Shown: positions 26,751-35,216 of the stretch, piece after piece | Numbering within the stretch: the stretch's first letter is position 1 | Layout: every line of letters starts with the position of its first letter | Source: Phycisphaerae bacterium | Lineage (GTDB): Bacteria; Planctomycetota; Phycisphaerae; Sedimentisphaerales; Anaerobacaceae | NCBI GenBank assembly: GCA_017993835.1 | Contig: JAGOLX010000009.1 | Coordinates: forward strand, 91,060 to 155,059 | Reading direction: 5' to 3' | DNA length: 64,000 nucleotides | The notes under the pieces: model-generated | What the model was told of the DNA's origin: nothing | Seen by the model: only the letters and a program-made list of their open reading frames with translations | The model's database searches: none | Program-made: the position numbers and the translations under genes

Positions 26751-26751
26751 T

Positions 26752-28299
26752 CTACTCGCGTTCCTTCCACGGATCGGACGGCGCCGCCTTCGGGCTGGCG
26801 CCGGTGATGGGAATCGCAGGCGTCACGGAAGGTCTGGACCGGGACGCACGGGCCAGACGCGATGGACTCACTCTGATGGGCCCGTTGACCAGTTCGGGAG
26901 CGCTGTACGTCTCGAGCAGCGAGTCGTAGTAGGTCGGGTCCCGCTGGGGCAGGACGAAGGGCTTGTGAGCGATCCCCTCGCTGTCCACATAGCTCAGATA
27001 CGTCCGGGTGAACAGTCCTCCCTGGCGCTTGCTGCTGAAGGCGATCCACCGGCTGTTGCTCGACCAACTGTGCCAGGATTCCGAGAACTCACTACTAACC
27101 GATAGCTTGTGAAATTGCCTGTCCGCGGAGGCGAGATCCATGATGTACAGGTCGCTGCTGGGCTGGTAGACGGGGAAGCAGCCGTAGTCGCACATGCAGA
27201 AGAGGAGGAATCGCCCATCCGGCGAGATCCTGGGCAACAGGATGCTCCGGCCCGTCTGCTCAGCGGAAAGGACGGTCTCGGCCCGGCCCCACTGGTCCGT
27301 CGCGGCGTCGTAGGCGATCCGCCGCAGATCGTAGCGGAGCTTCTCGTAGTTCTCAGGCGGGACGGTGTTGCGATCCTTCCACAAGATCGGGGCACTGCAG
27401 TAGTAAAGGTATCTGCCGTCCGGAGACCACGCCGGATAGGTCTCGAGTCGGTCCTTGTCGGCCAGTTCCTTCGGGCTGGTCGCCTTCCGGTCCTCCACCC
27501 GGTAGCAGAGCAGCGCCGAGTCCAGGTCGGCTACGTCTCGGACCTCCATCCCGCCGGCGTGGAAGAACTGCGTCACCTTGTTGATCGAGTACACCGCGAG
27601 GGCACCGCTGGGGTGCCAGGCGGTGTACCCCCACTTGGCGCCGATCCGGTCCACAACGCCATCGTGGGCCAGGAGGGTATCGCTGCCGTAGGTGGCGCTT
27701 CGCAAGGCGATCGACAGCGTATCCGGGTTATTGCCCACGAAACTGTGGCAGTTCAGGCATCCGCCGCCGAAAGACCGCCCGTGCAGGAGGACGGACGTGT
27801 TGAAATCCGCCAGCGTGCGCTGGTAGATGCCGATTTGACGCCACCAGTTGTAGAGGGGCTTCATGAATCGGAATACCAGCGTCCCGTCGATGTCCTCCTG
27901 GGCAACGGTGTTGGCGATGGGCAGGAACCGCGTCCACTGGCGATCCGCGTCCTGCACGCACACATCGATGAAGATGTCCTTTCCTCGATTGGCGTCGAGC
28001 AGGGCGTGCCAAGGGCGAATGGGGATGCGAACGCGGCCTGACTTGCTGAAGATTCGGATGGGCTGCCCCTGGTCGGAGCGGATCACGACGAGGTACGCCC
28101 GTCCGGCGTCCAGAATCCGGAAGTTCAGGGGGGCGATATTGGCGGGTACAGTAACCCCGGCGTGGTCAGGACTGATTGTGGGTGCTCTGCCGACCTCGCG
28201 GCATTGCCCGATGGCTCTTGGACGGCAGGACACAGTGCCCGCCCCCGCGAGGATGAGCGTACTCAAGAAGACGATTCTGCCGGCGAGTCGTGTTCTCAT
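26752..28299 (-). CDS. PD40/TolB-type propeller lipoprotein with single c-type heme motif
   Basis: A 515-residue exported protein. The lipobox-like LAGAGTVSC puts the modified cysteine near residue 25. An N-terminal beta domain (about 50-150) is followed by FGGGCLNCHSF (about 177-187), a CxxCH heme-attachment motif, and then PD40 propeller blades (YPAWSPDGRYLYYCS, LPRISPDGRFLLFC, WSSNSRWIAFSSKR). One heme plus a propeller suggests a periplasmic or surface electron-transfer or sensing protein; that is inference. It forms an operon with DUF6057 (1 bp gap). An attenuator-like hairpin precedes it at 28327-28383. Confidence 0.82.
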   Translation of the reverse strand: MRTRLAGRIVFLSTLILAGAGTVSCRPRAIGQCREVGRAPTISPDHAGVTVPANIAPLNFRILDAGRAYLVVIRSDQGQPIRIFSKSGRVRIPIRPWHALLDANRGKDIFIDVCVQDADRQWTRFLPIANTVAQEDIDGTLVFRFMKPLYNWWRQIGIYQRTLADFNTSVLLHGRSFGGGCLNCHSFVGNNPDTLSIALRSATYGSDTLLAHDGVVDRIGAKWGYTAWHPSGALAVYSINKVTQFFHAGGMEVRDVADLDSALLCYRVEDRKATSPKELADKDRLETYPAWSPDGRYLYYCSAPILWKDRNTVPPENYEKLRYDLRRIAYDAATDQWGRAETVLSAEQTGRSILLPRISPDGRFLLFCMCDYGCFPVYQPSSDLYIMDLASADRQFHKLSVSSEFSESWHSWSSNSRWIAFSSKRQGGLFTRTYLSYVDSEGIAHKPFVLPQRDPTYYDSLLETYSAPELVNGPIRVSPSRLARASRSRPSVTPAIPITGASPKAAPSDPWKERE

Positions 28300-28326
28300 C
28301 TCACATGCCGCACGGGCCCAGCGAGT

Positions 28327-28383
28327 ATAAAAAAGAAGCCCCCGCTTTTTGATGAGGGAGAGGAAGCGAGACTATGCGGGGGC
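28327..28383 (-). terminator. GC hairpin with T-tract; possible attenuator in the PD40 gene leader
   Basis: On the minus strand an 8-bp stem GCCCCCGC/GCGGGGGC (28376-28383 with 28338-28345) encloses a 30-nt purine/pyrimidine-biased loop. It is followed at once by TTCTTTTTT (28329-28337). It looks like an intrinsic terminator but lies 28 nt before the ATG at 28299, with no gene upstream on that strand. Premature termination control is possible; the long loop lowers confidence. Confidence 0.4.
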
Positions 28384-28717
28384 CTGTGGACGAATTTAGT
28401 TTTTTGTTCTCTAAAAACTATCGTATCCGATGCCGATACCGAAGTCAACAGCTTTCCCGGATTTTTTCAAAAAAAACTGCGTCTGCGGACGGGGCAAGGC
28501 ACGAATGCCGCCTTAGTCCTGATGAGAACTGACTTTATGATTCATCCAGGGACATGTTGAGATCCGCCCGATTGCGACGAGACAGGGTGGACCGCGTGGG
28601 TCTAGGAAAAACCTCTCTTGATCTCGCCCACGATGCCTTTCATAGGCGGATCGCCTCCACAACAGGCGGCTCCGTGGCGCCTGTGAGCGACTGCCCCGTT
28701 GCCCTGGACAACCTGCC

Positions 28718-28746
28718 TTGACGCCAAGGGCACGGTGGAATATAGT
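28718..28746 (+). promoter_or_regulatory. Sigma-70-like promoter of the YkgJ-hisS unit
   Basis: TTGACG (28718-28723), 17 bp, TATAGT (28741-28746). The predicted start is near 28753, about 46 nt before ATG 28799. Confidence 0.75.
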
Positions 28747-28798
28747 TCTCTCTTTTCCACCATCGGCGAGTGCCGATGACCGTACAGGAATCGTCGAA

Positions 28799-29200
28799 AT
28801 GGCCGAGAAGAGTCAATGTGGGAGGTGTACGGGTCTGTGTTGCCGGTATTTTGCGCTGCCGATCGACACGCCCGGGACCCGGAAGGACTACGATGACATA
28901 CGCTGGTACCTCTGCCATGAGGACATCACGGTCTTCGTCGAAAAGGGCGACTGGTACCTCAACGTGAAGAACAAGTGCCGCCATCTGTCCGAGAAGGGGC
29001 ATCTGTGCCGGATCTATGATCGACGACCGCAGATCTGCCGCAAGTACAAACACGCGGACTGTGACTTCACCCCGGGCGAGTACGACTACGAACTGCATTT
29101 CACCAACGACCGGGAGATGGAAGAGTACATCCGCGTGAAATTCGACAACAACATCAGCGAAAAGCGCACAACTGGCAAGTCCAAAGGACGCAGAGCATGA
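28799..29200 (+). CDS. YkgJ-type cysteine-cluster protein
   Basis: A 133-residue cytoplasmic protein of the YkgJ/CxxCxxCC metal-cluster family. CGRCTGLCC (about residues 7-15) and later cysteines in NKCRHL, LCRIYDRRPQICRKY and DC form the putative Zn or Fe-S site. The YDRRPQICR motif is diagnostic. The function of the family is not established. ATG 28799 is used because AGGA lies about 10 nt upstream; the frame runs further up through the promoter and is rejected there. Its stop overlaps the hisS start (ATGA). Confidence 0.85.
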   Translation: MAEKSQCGRCTGLCCRYFALPIDTPGTRKDYDDIRWYLCHEDITVFVEKGDWYLNVKNKCRHLSEKGHLCRIYDRRPQICRKYKHADCDFTPGEYDYELHFTNDREMEEYIRVKFDNNISEKRTTGKSKGRRA

Positions 29201-30492
29201 AGATAGCTCCGGTCAAAGGAACGAGGGATTTCTATCCGCCGCAGATGGCCCGGCGCAACTGGATCATCGACGGGTGGAAGAAGGTCTCCCAACGCAACGG
29301 CTTCGAGGAATACGACGGCCCGATCTTCGAGCACCTGCAGATGTACCAGGTCAAGAGCGGCGATGAGATCGTCGAACAGCTCTTCTCCCTTCAAGATCGC
29401 GGCGGGCGGGAGCTGGCGATCCGCCCGGAGATCACGCCCACGCTGGCACGCATGGTCAACCAGCAGATCAACGCGCTGCCCCGCCCGATCAAATGGTTCA
29501 GCGTCCCGCGATTGTGCCGGGCGGAGCGGCCACAGAAAGGGCGGCTTCGCGAGTTCTTCCAATGGAACGTCGATATCATCGGCGAGGATCGGGCCGACGC
29601 GGATGCGGAGATCATCTTCACGACCTTGGACTACCTCCGCACGGTCGGTCTGACCGCCAAGGACATCCGGGCCAAGATCTCGAGTCGCCGACTCCTGGCG
29701 GCGGTCCTCACCAGCATCGGGCTCCCGGCGGAGCGTCTGGACCCGATCTACGCGGTCCTGGACAAGAAACCGAAGCTGCCGGCGGAGACTTTCGAGGCCC
29801 TGCTGGCCGAACAGGTGCCCGACAAGACCCAGGCCGGGAAGATCCTCGGTTTCATGGCCCTCGACTCGGTGGAGGGAGTCGCGCAGATTGTCCAGCCCGA
29901 CGAGACCCTGGGCAAGGCGGTCGACGAACTCCGGGGCGTCCTCGCGGTTCTGAACTCCATGGGGATGGGCGAGTACTGCGGGTTTGATCCGGGCATCGTC
30001 CGCGGCCTGGCGTACTACACGGGGGTCGTTTTCGAAGTGCACGACATCGCGGGCGAACTGCGAGCGATCTGCGGCGGCGGGCGCTATGACAACCTGTTGC
30101 GGGACTTCGGCGGTCCGCCCGTCGGCGCGACGGGCATGGGCATGGGCGACTGCGTCCTGGAGATCCTGCTGGAGCAGCGAGGCCTGCTCGATGCCCAGGT
30201 CCCGAAACGGACCATCGACTACTTCGTGGCCGTCGCGGACCCGCAGGTGGCCGAGGCGATGTACTGGGTCGTCGCCCAGATTCGTTCGAAGGGCCGCTCC
30301 GCGAGCTTCAGCTACAAGCAGGGCGGCCTGTCGAAGCAACTGAAGGAAGCGGTAGCCCAGAACGCGGCCAAGTGCGTGATTCTCGGCCAGGAGTACCGGG
30401 ACAGCCGGCAAGTGGTGGCCAAGGACATGGCCACAGGCACCCAGGAAACCCTGGACGTGGACCAGTTCCTGTCGCGACTGGCCGGCGGCTGA
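29197..30492 (+). CDS. hisS: Histidine--tRNA ligase
   Basis: A 431-residue class II aminoacyl-tRNA synthetase that charges tRNA-His. The N-terminal KGTRDFYP (about residues 5-12), RPEITPTLARMV (motif 2 region, about 74-85), the histidine-binding GLAYYTGVVFEV (about 270-281) and GGGRYDNLL (about 291-299) are all intact. A C-terminal anticodon-binding domain covers about 345-430, with DYFVAVADPQV and the KQLKEAVAQNAAKCVILG region. Length is normal. It is translationally coupled to the YkgJ-type gene. Confidence 0.95.
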   Translation: MKIAPVKGTRDFYPPQMARRNWIIDGWKKVSQRNGFEEYDGPIFEHLQMYQVKSGDEIVEQLFSLQDRGGRELAIRPEITPTLARMVNQQINALPRPIKWFSVPRLCRAERPQKGRLREFFQWNVDIIGEDRADADAEIIFTTLDYLRTVGLTAKDIRAKISSRRLLAAVLTSIGLPAERLDPIYAVLDKKPKLPAETFEALLAEQVPDKTQAGKILGFMALDSVEGVAQIVQPDETLGKAVDELRGVLAVLNSMGMGEYCGFDPGIVRGLAYYTGVVFEVHDIAGELRAICGGGRYDNLLRDFGGPPVGATGMGMGDCVLEILLEQRGLLDAQVPKRTIDYFVAVADPQVAEAMYWVVAQIRSKGRSASFSYKQGGLSKQLKEAVAQNAAKCVILGQEYRDSRQVVAKDMATGTQETLDVDQFLSRLAGG

Positions 30493-30581
30493 TTGCACGT
30501 GCGGCGGGTCACGGGTAGTGTGCAGAGTCTCCGTGCGCCGCGGAGGATCGGGGCTCCGCTGACGAGATGAGGTGCGGTCTC

Positions 30582-31097
30582 ATGCACGATCTCTCTCCGA
30601 ACTGTTATGAGCGGGCATTCGAGAATTGGTTGCTCGACCATCATATTGCGCACGTCCGCTGTGATGAGAGCCATCGGCTCGGGCCGTCCGAGGGCTCCGT
30701 CAAGAACTTCGATTTCCTGCTCCGCCTGCCAATGGGGCGCGCCCTGATCGTCGAGGTCAAGGGACGGACGTTCGCGGGAACGACCCTGGCGGGACGGGCC
30801 GGCCTCGAGTGCTGGGTCACGCGGGACGACATTGAGAGCCTCCAGGTGTGGAGGCGTGCCCTGGGGCCCGACCACGAGGCCATCTTCGTCTTCGCCTACC
30901 GAGTGACGCAGGCGGACGTGGACTTCGACGGACATGAGGTGCTCGTCTTCGATTCCGATCGGTTCGTCTTTTTTTGTGTTCGGCTGTATGACTACGTGCG
31001 ACACATGAGGGGTCGCAGCCGCAAGTGGCGGACGGTGGCGCTCCCGGCCGACGACTTCAGGCGGTGCGCCGTCGGACTGGGGGACTTTCTGTCCTAG
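30582..31097 (+). CDS. HYExAFE family protein with nuclease-like core
   Basis: A 171-residue protein of the HYExAFE family, which is largely planctomycete-specific. The name-giving motif appears as CYERAFENWL (first residue Cys for His). A PD-(D/E)XK-like arrangement follows: FDFLLRL, then ALIVEVKGR about 13 residues later, the D...ExK set of restriction-endonuclease-like folds. No function is established. ATG 30582 is preferred because GAGGTG lies 8 nt upstream; ATG 30567 is in frame. It lies 89 bp after hisS and may be read through from it. Confidence 0.78.
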   Translation: MHDLSPNCYERAFENWLLDHHIAHVRCDESHRLGPSEGSVKNFDFLLRLPMGRALIVEVKGRTFAGTTLAGRAGLECWVTRDDIESLQVWRRALGPDHEAIFVFAYRVTQADVDFDGHEVLVFDSDRFVFFCVRLYDYVRHMRGRSRKWRTVALPADDFRRCAVGLGDFLS

Positions 31098-31145
31098 GGG
31101 CCGGTAACGGGCAGGAAACTGTGCTTCTCGCTGTAACCGATCTGG

Positions 31146-31151
31146 TATGAT
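31146..31151 (+). promoter_or_regulatory. Possible -10 element of the cotH-like gene
   Basis: TATGAT lies 50 bp before the ATG at 31201. No good -35 is visible at the right distance, so this is tentative. Confidence 0.35.
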
Positions 31152-31200
31152 GGACACTTGGATAGTGTGAAATGGCACCGATGCCATGAGGAGGAACAAC

Positions 31201-33351
31201 ATGACGGCAAGGGCGCTGGTTGTGCTGTCCGTTGGGGCGGCGTTGTGGGGGTCGTGCATGGTGCGAGGCGCGGACCTCTACGATGAGAGCGCATTGCCTG
31301 TCCTGCACTTGCAGTTCACCCAGTGGAATTGGTACGCCCTCCTGCTGAGCAACTACTCGAGCAAGACCGACCTGGCTGCCACGCTGACGGTCGATGGCGT
31401 GGTGTACGAGGGAGTGGGAGTCCGGTTCCGCGGCAACACGTCCTACATGGTGAACTCGGAGAAGAAATCGTTCAATCTCTCGATTGATTACACCCTCCCG
31501 GAACAGCGTCTGATGGGCTACAAGACGCTGAACTTGATCAACTGCAACCTGGACGCGACCTTCATGCGGGAGGTGCTCTACTCGAATACCTGCCGGCAGG
31601 TGGCCCCCAGCGCCAAGGCGAACTTCGTCGTGCTCGAGATCAATGGCGAGAACTGGGGTGTCTACGCCAACATCCAGCAGCTCAACGCCCAGTTCCTCGA
31701 CGAGTGGTTCGCCAGCAACGACGGTACCCAGTGGCGCGGGGATGGTATGAGGGCGATCACGGGTGGGGGAGGCAACACGGGCGGCGGCACGACCGGTGGC
31801 GGCACCGTCCGACGATCGGCCGGCCAGATTGGCGTTGCCGGAGACGATGACGCGACCGGCGATATCCGCATCGCCGAAGGCGGCGTCACCTCCGGCAGTG
31901 CTGCGCTGATCTGGCTGGGCGCGACCAGCTCGCCGTACCAGACGGTGTATGAGTTGAAGCGTACAAGTCTCGCAGACCCCTGGGCCAGTCTGATCCACGT
32001 CTGCGACGTCCTGAACAACACGACGCCGGCGGAACTGCCCGACAAGCTAGAACCCGTCCTCAATGTGGACGGCGCGCTGTGGATCTGCGCGATGGAGATC
32101 ATCTTCCAGGATGAGGATGGATACGTCCACAAGCGAGGCAGCGACTACGGCCTGTACTACGAGCCTGAGACCGGACGAATCCATCTGGTGCAGTACGATG
32201 GGAACGAGTCCATGGGGAACAGCCAGTGGTCCGTCTTCTATCGCGCCGACGATTCGTCGGTCCCGCTCATGTACCGGCTCATGTCGATCCCCAGATACCG
32301 CCAGCGGTATCTCGCCCACGTCCGCACGATTCTGAACGCCTTTTTCACGGAGGACGCGCTGTTCCCGCAGATCGAGGCCTATCGTGGCGTGATCGACGCG
32401 GAGGTCCAGGCCGACACGAAGAAGCTCTACACCTATTCGGCCTTCACCAGCGGGATTGCGACCCTCAAGAGTTTCATCACGAACCGTCGGGCCGTGCTGC
32501 TGGCGAACACGGAGGTGAACGTCCAATCGCCCCAGATCACGTCGGTTGAGCGGGAGGTGATCGAGCTGGAGTCGGGAGAGAGCATCGTCGTTACGGCCCG
32601 CCTGAGCGACGCGGTGGCTGTCGCGAGCGTGCAGTTGTTCGTTGCGGAGGGCCCGTTTGCCCTTTTCTTGCCTGTGTCCATGGCAGATCTGGGCGTTCAG
32701 CAGAGGGCGGACGGGTCAACCGAACGGGTGTTCAGCGCGACGCTGTCCGGCTATCCCGCGGGCACGGTGGTCCGATATTACGTCCAGGCGACCGCGGCCG
32801 ACAATGCCGGTACGCTGGCCTTCAACCCTGAAACGGCGGAGCATGGCTTCTGCGCCCACGTTGTGACCTGCCCCCAGGCGCCGTATTCCGGCATCGTGTT
32901 CAACGAACTCATGTCCAAGAACGTGGCCGTCCTGGCGGACCCCCAGGGCGAATACGACGACTGGATCGAGTTGAAGAACATCGGCGAAGAGACGATCCGT
33001 CTGGGCGGGATGTACCTGAGCGACGATGCGAACCGTCCGCTCATGTGGCGGTTCCCGGATGGGACCGAGCTTGGGCCGGGAGAGTACCTGCTCGTCTGGG
33101 CGGACGAGGACGGCGGGGATGAGCCGGGCCTGCACGCCAATTTCAAGCTCTCGGCCGAAGGGGAGACGGTCTGGCTGTTCGACACGCTCGAAAACGGGCA
33201 CGCACTGCTGGACTCGGTCACGATCAACAAATCGTACGGGGATCAGTCGTGTGGCCGCTACCCGGACGGGATCGGCCTGATGCAGGTCCTGTCCGCCCCC
33301 ACGCCCTGGGGCGAGAATGCGGAGTCCCGGATTGTCAACGGCGAGGGTTGA
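31201..33351 (+). CDS. CotH-kinase family protein with C-terminal lamin-tail domain
   Basis: A 716-residue exported protein with a signal peptide of about 24 residues (ALVVLSVGAALWGSCMVRGA). Residues 30-450 are a CotH-type atypical kinase region: GVGVRFRGNTSY, KTLNLINCNLDATFMREVLY, NWGVYANIQQLNAQFL and LVQYDGNESMGN. A Gly/Thr-rich linker interrupts it near 180-200. A bacterial Ig-like stretch follows (about 455-560), then a lamin-tail domain (about 570-705, IVFNELMSKNVAVLADPQGEYDDWIEL). GAGGAGG 7 nt upstream fixes ATG 31201 over ATG 31186. It heads the polyphosphate/efflux-like locus; related CotH proteins phosphorylate other proteins. Confidence 0.85.
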   Translation: MTARALVVLSVGAALWGSCMVRGADLYDESALPVLHLQFTQWNWYALLLSNYSSKTDLAATLTVDGVVYEGVGVRFRGNTSYMVNSEKKSFNLSIDYTLPEQRLMGYKTLNLINCNLDATFMREVLYSNTCRQVAPSAKANFVVLEINGENWGVYANIQQLNAQFLDEWFASNDGTQWRGDGMRAITGGGGNTGGGTTGGGTVRRSAGQIGVAGDDDATGDIRIAEGGVTSGSAALIWLGATSSPYQTVYELKRTSLADPWASLIHVCDVLNNTTPAELPDKLEPVLNVDGALWICAMEIIFQDEDGYVHKRGSDYGLYYEPETGRIHLVQYDGNESMGNSQWSVFYRADDSSVPLMYRLMSIPRYRQRYLAHVRTILNAFFTEDALFPQIEAYRGVIDAEVQADTKKLYTYSAFTSGIATLKSFITNRRAVLLANTEVNVQSPQITSVEREVIELESGESIVVTARLSDAVAVASVQLFVAEGPFALFLPVSMADLGVQQRADGSTERVFSATLSGYPAGTVVRYYVQATAADNAGTLAFNPETAEHGFCAHVVTCPQAPYSGIVFNELMSKNVAVLADPQGEYDDWIELKNIGEETIRLGGMYLSDDANRPLMWRFPDGTELGPGEYLLVWADEDGGDEPGLHANFKLSAEGETVWLFDTLENGHALLDSVTINKSYGDQSCGRYPDGIGLMQVLSAPTPWGENAESRIVNGEG

Positions 33352-33440
33352 TCGGTACTATATGCGGACCTTCCCTTCGCGGGAGTGCGCCGCCAGGTCT
33401 GGGGATCTGGGAAGGCGGATGCCATTTCGCCGGCAGGTGC

Positions 33441-33470
33441 TTGACTGAAATGTGTGGTTTGTGTTAAAAT
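33441..33470 (+). promoter_or_regulatory. Sigma-70-like promoter of the polyphosphate polymerase operon
   Basis: TTGACT (33441-33446), 18 bp, TAAAAT (33465-33470), in an AT-rich patch. The predicted start near 33477 leaves a leader of about 115 nt before GTG 33592. Confidence 0.7.
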
Positions 33471-33591
33471 AGACAAGGGATTGGGGTGGTAATCGATCCA
33501 ATCCAGTGTCGGAGAGGGTGTTGGCGGAGACACCCGAGTTGGGGTATGTTGCCTGCCTCTCCGATGGATTTGCGGAAGGACACAGAGTAAC

Positions 33592-34518
33592 GTGGGTAAC
33601 AGCAGGACTGACACGAGCCTGGGAAGGTCGGACGTTGTTGCGCTGGGCGGTTCCGGGCAGCAGGCTGTCGCGGTCTCAGGTCAGTCAGGGCATCCCACCG
33701 GCAGTGGGGCCGAGCCGAAGGGCGGGCAGAAGCCCCGTCCGGTGAAGAAGGTCATGGTGGACGGCATGCTCTCGTGCCGTTACGAGATGAAGTACCTCAT
33801 AACGGAGATCGAAGCCGCCGAAATCACCCGATATGTACGTCCGTTCCTGGAATACGACAAGTACTCGAAGCTGCAACGGGATGGGATGTACCCCATCGTC
33901 AGTCTGTATCTGGACTCGCCGGACTTGCAGTTGTGCCGCGAGAGCCTGTTCGGGGTGAAGAACCGGTTCAAGCTGCGGATTCGCAGCTATACGGACGAGC
34001 CCGAGTATCCGCGCTTCTTCGAGATCAAGCGACGAATCAATCGTGTGATCTGGAAGAGCCGAGCCCGGGTCATGGATCAGGATGTCGTGGTTCTGCTGCG
34101 TGGACGGCGTCTGCCGCCCCAGGGGTATACGACCGACGAGGCGGCGCTGAGTCAGTTTCAGCTCTACGTCGCCATGATCCAAGCCGGACCGATGATCCTG
34201 ATCCGGTACTTGAGACAGGCGTTCGAGAGCAGCTCCGAGAATCGTGTGAGAGTGACGTTCGACCGGGAGTTGTGCTATAAGGTCACTTCGGAGCCCCAGG
34301 TGCTTCTGGGCGGCTCCGGCTGGCAGTATAACGATCTGACGACGGGCTATGCGATCCTGGAGATCAAGTTCACCGGCTGCTACCCCGAGTGGCTCAGTCG
34401 GATGGTGCGGCAGTTCAACCTGAATGCCCGCTCCATCTCCAAGTTCGCCACGTCGATGGAACAGTCGCACCGGTTGGGGTTCTGTGGACCGGCGATGAGG
34501 AGTTCGTGGAATGGATAG
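33592..34518 (+). CDS. VTC-domain polyphosphate polymerase
   Basis: A 308-residue protein. After a Gly/Ser-rich, probably disordered N-terminus (1-55) comes a full VTC tunnel domain: CRYEMKYLI (about 63-71), SLYLDSPDLQLC, NRFKLRIRSY, FFEIKRRINRVIWKSRA (basic residues that hold polyphosphate), ILIRYLRQAF, VRVTFDRELCYK and AILEIKFTG (metal-binding glutamate). Yeast Vtc4-type domains make polyphosphate from ATP. Start: GTG 33592, or ATG 33754 if the disordered tail is not translated. It overlaps the DUF4956 gene by 8 bp, the usual partner of bacterial VTC proteins. Confidence 0.87.
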   Translation: MGNSRTDTSLGRSDVVALGGSGQQAVAVSGQSGHPTGSGAEPKGGQKPRPVKKVMVDGMLSCRYEMKYLITEIEAAEITRYVRPFLEYDKYSKLQRDGMYPIVSLYLDSPDLQLCRESLFGVKNRFKLRIRSYTDEPEYPRFFEIKRRINRVIWKSRARVMDQDVVVLLRGRRLPPQGYTTDEAALSQFQLYVAMIQAGPMILIRYLRQAFESSSENRVRVTFDRELCYKVTSEPQVLLGGSGWQYNDLTTGYAILEIKFTGCYPEWLSRMVRQFNLNARSISKFATSMEQSHRLGFCGPAMRSSWNG

Positions 34519-35206
34519 ATGGTGGCAATTGATCGAGGACACCGCGATGACCGGCTCGTCGTTCGGCCCGCAGACGATCCTGCTGTCGCTGCTGCTGGCC
34601 TTCGTGCTCGGCCAGGTTATCGCCTGGGTGTACTACATCACGCACAGCGGCTTGTCTTACTCCCGTTCCTACGTGCAATCGCTGATCCTGATTACGGTCG
34701 TGGTCGCGATGGTGATGGCGGTGATCGGCAACAACATCATCACGGCGGTCGGATTGATGGGGGCGCTGGCCATCGTTCGGTTCCGCAACGTGGTCAAGGA
34801 CACGCGGGACATCGTGTTCATCTTCTCGTCTCTGGTGATCGGGATGGCTTGCGGCTCGCACCGTTACCTGACCGCCATTCTGGGGACTGCGATCCTGAGC
34901 CTGATCGCCATCTACCTGTTCTTCACGGATTTCGGGGCGCACGAGCCGCACAACGGGTTCCTCCGGTTCAGCTTGCGGGGCGCCATTGGGCCGGATCACC
35001 CGGTGCCCGGCATTATGCGGCGCTTCTGCGGGAACTTCATCATGATCTCCGCGCAGGACAGCGGTTTCGGCGGCCCCGCGGAATACGCCTACCAGATTAT
35101 GATACGCAATGTCTCCAAGAACGAGGAGTTCGTCTCGGAGTTGGAGAAAGTGGATGGGATGGAGAACATCAGCCTGACGATGCAGGAGAAACTGCTCGAA
35201 GTCTGA
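34511..35206 (+). CDS. DUF4956 family membrane protein
   Basis: A 231-residue protein with about four membrane helices (roughly residues 22-42, 55-75, 78-92 and 100-130) and a soluble C-terminal domain of about 90 residues (NFIMISAQDSGFGGPAEYAYQIMIRNVSKNEEF). The motif GLMGALAIVRFRNVVKDTRD is typical of DUF4956, which very often sits next to VTC polymerases and CotH proteins. It is a candidate channel or export subunit for polyphosphate; that is inference. It overlaps the VTC gene by 8 bp and is followed 10 bp later by the HlyD-like gene. Confidence 0.87.
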   Translation: MDRWWQLIEDTAMTGSSFGPQTILLSLLLAFVLGQVIAWVYYITHSGLSYSRSYVQSLILITVVVAMVMAVIGNNIITAVGLMGALAIVRFRNVVKDTRDIVFIFSSLVIGMACGSHRYLTAILGTAILSLIAIYLFFTDFGAHEPHNGFLRFSLRGAIGPDHPVPGIMRRFCGNFIMISAQDSGFGGPAEYAYQIMIRNVSKNEEFVSELEKVDGMENISLTMQEKLLEV

Positions 35207-35216
35207 GCGAACGCAT

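Larger units (their letters stand above)
28300..28798. other. Divergent intergenic region, 499 bp, locally AT-rich
   Basis: This separates the PD40 lipoprotein (minus) from the YkgJ-hisS unit (plus). It holds a GC hairpin with a T-tract facing the minus-strand gene (28327-28383), an AT-rich patch around 28395-28480 with runs of T and A, and the plus-strand promoter at 28718-28746. Short frames are present on both strands, but none has a start signal and credible composition. I see no protein gene. Confidence 0.6.

Noticed and set aside
28640..29098. 152-residue minus-strand frame over the YkgJ-type gene
   Set aside because: Antisense shadow; the sense strand has the cysteine motif, a promoter and coupling to hisS.
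29086..30498. 470-residue frame antisense to hisS
   Set aside because: Composition is typical of antisense shadows and the sense gene has every synthetase motif.
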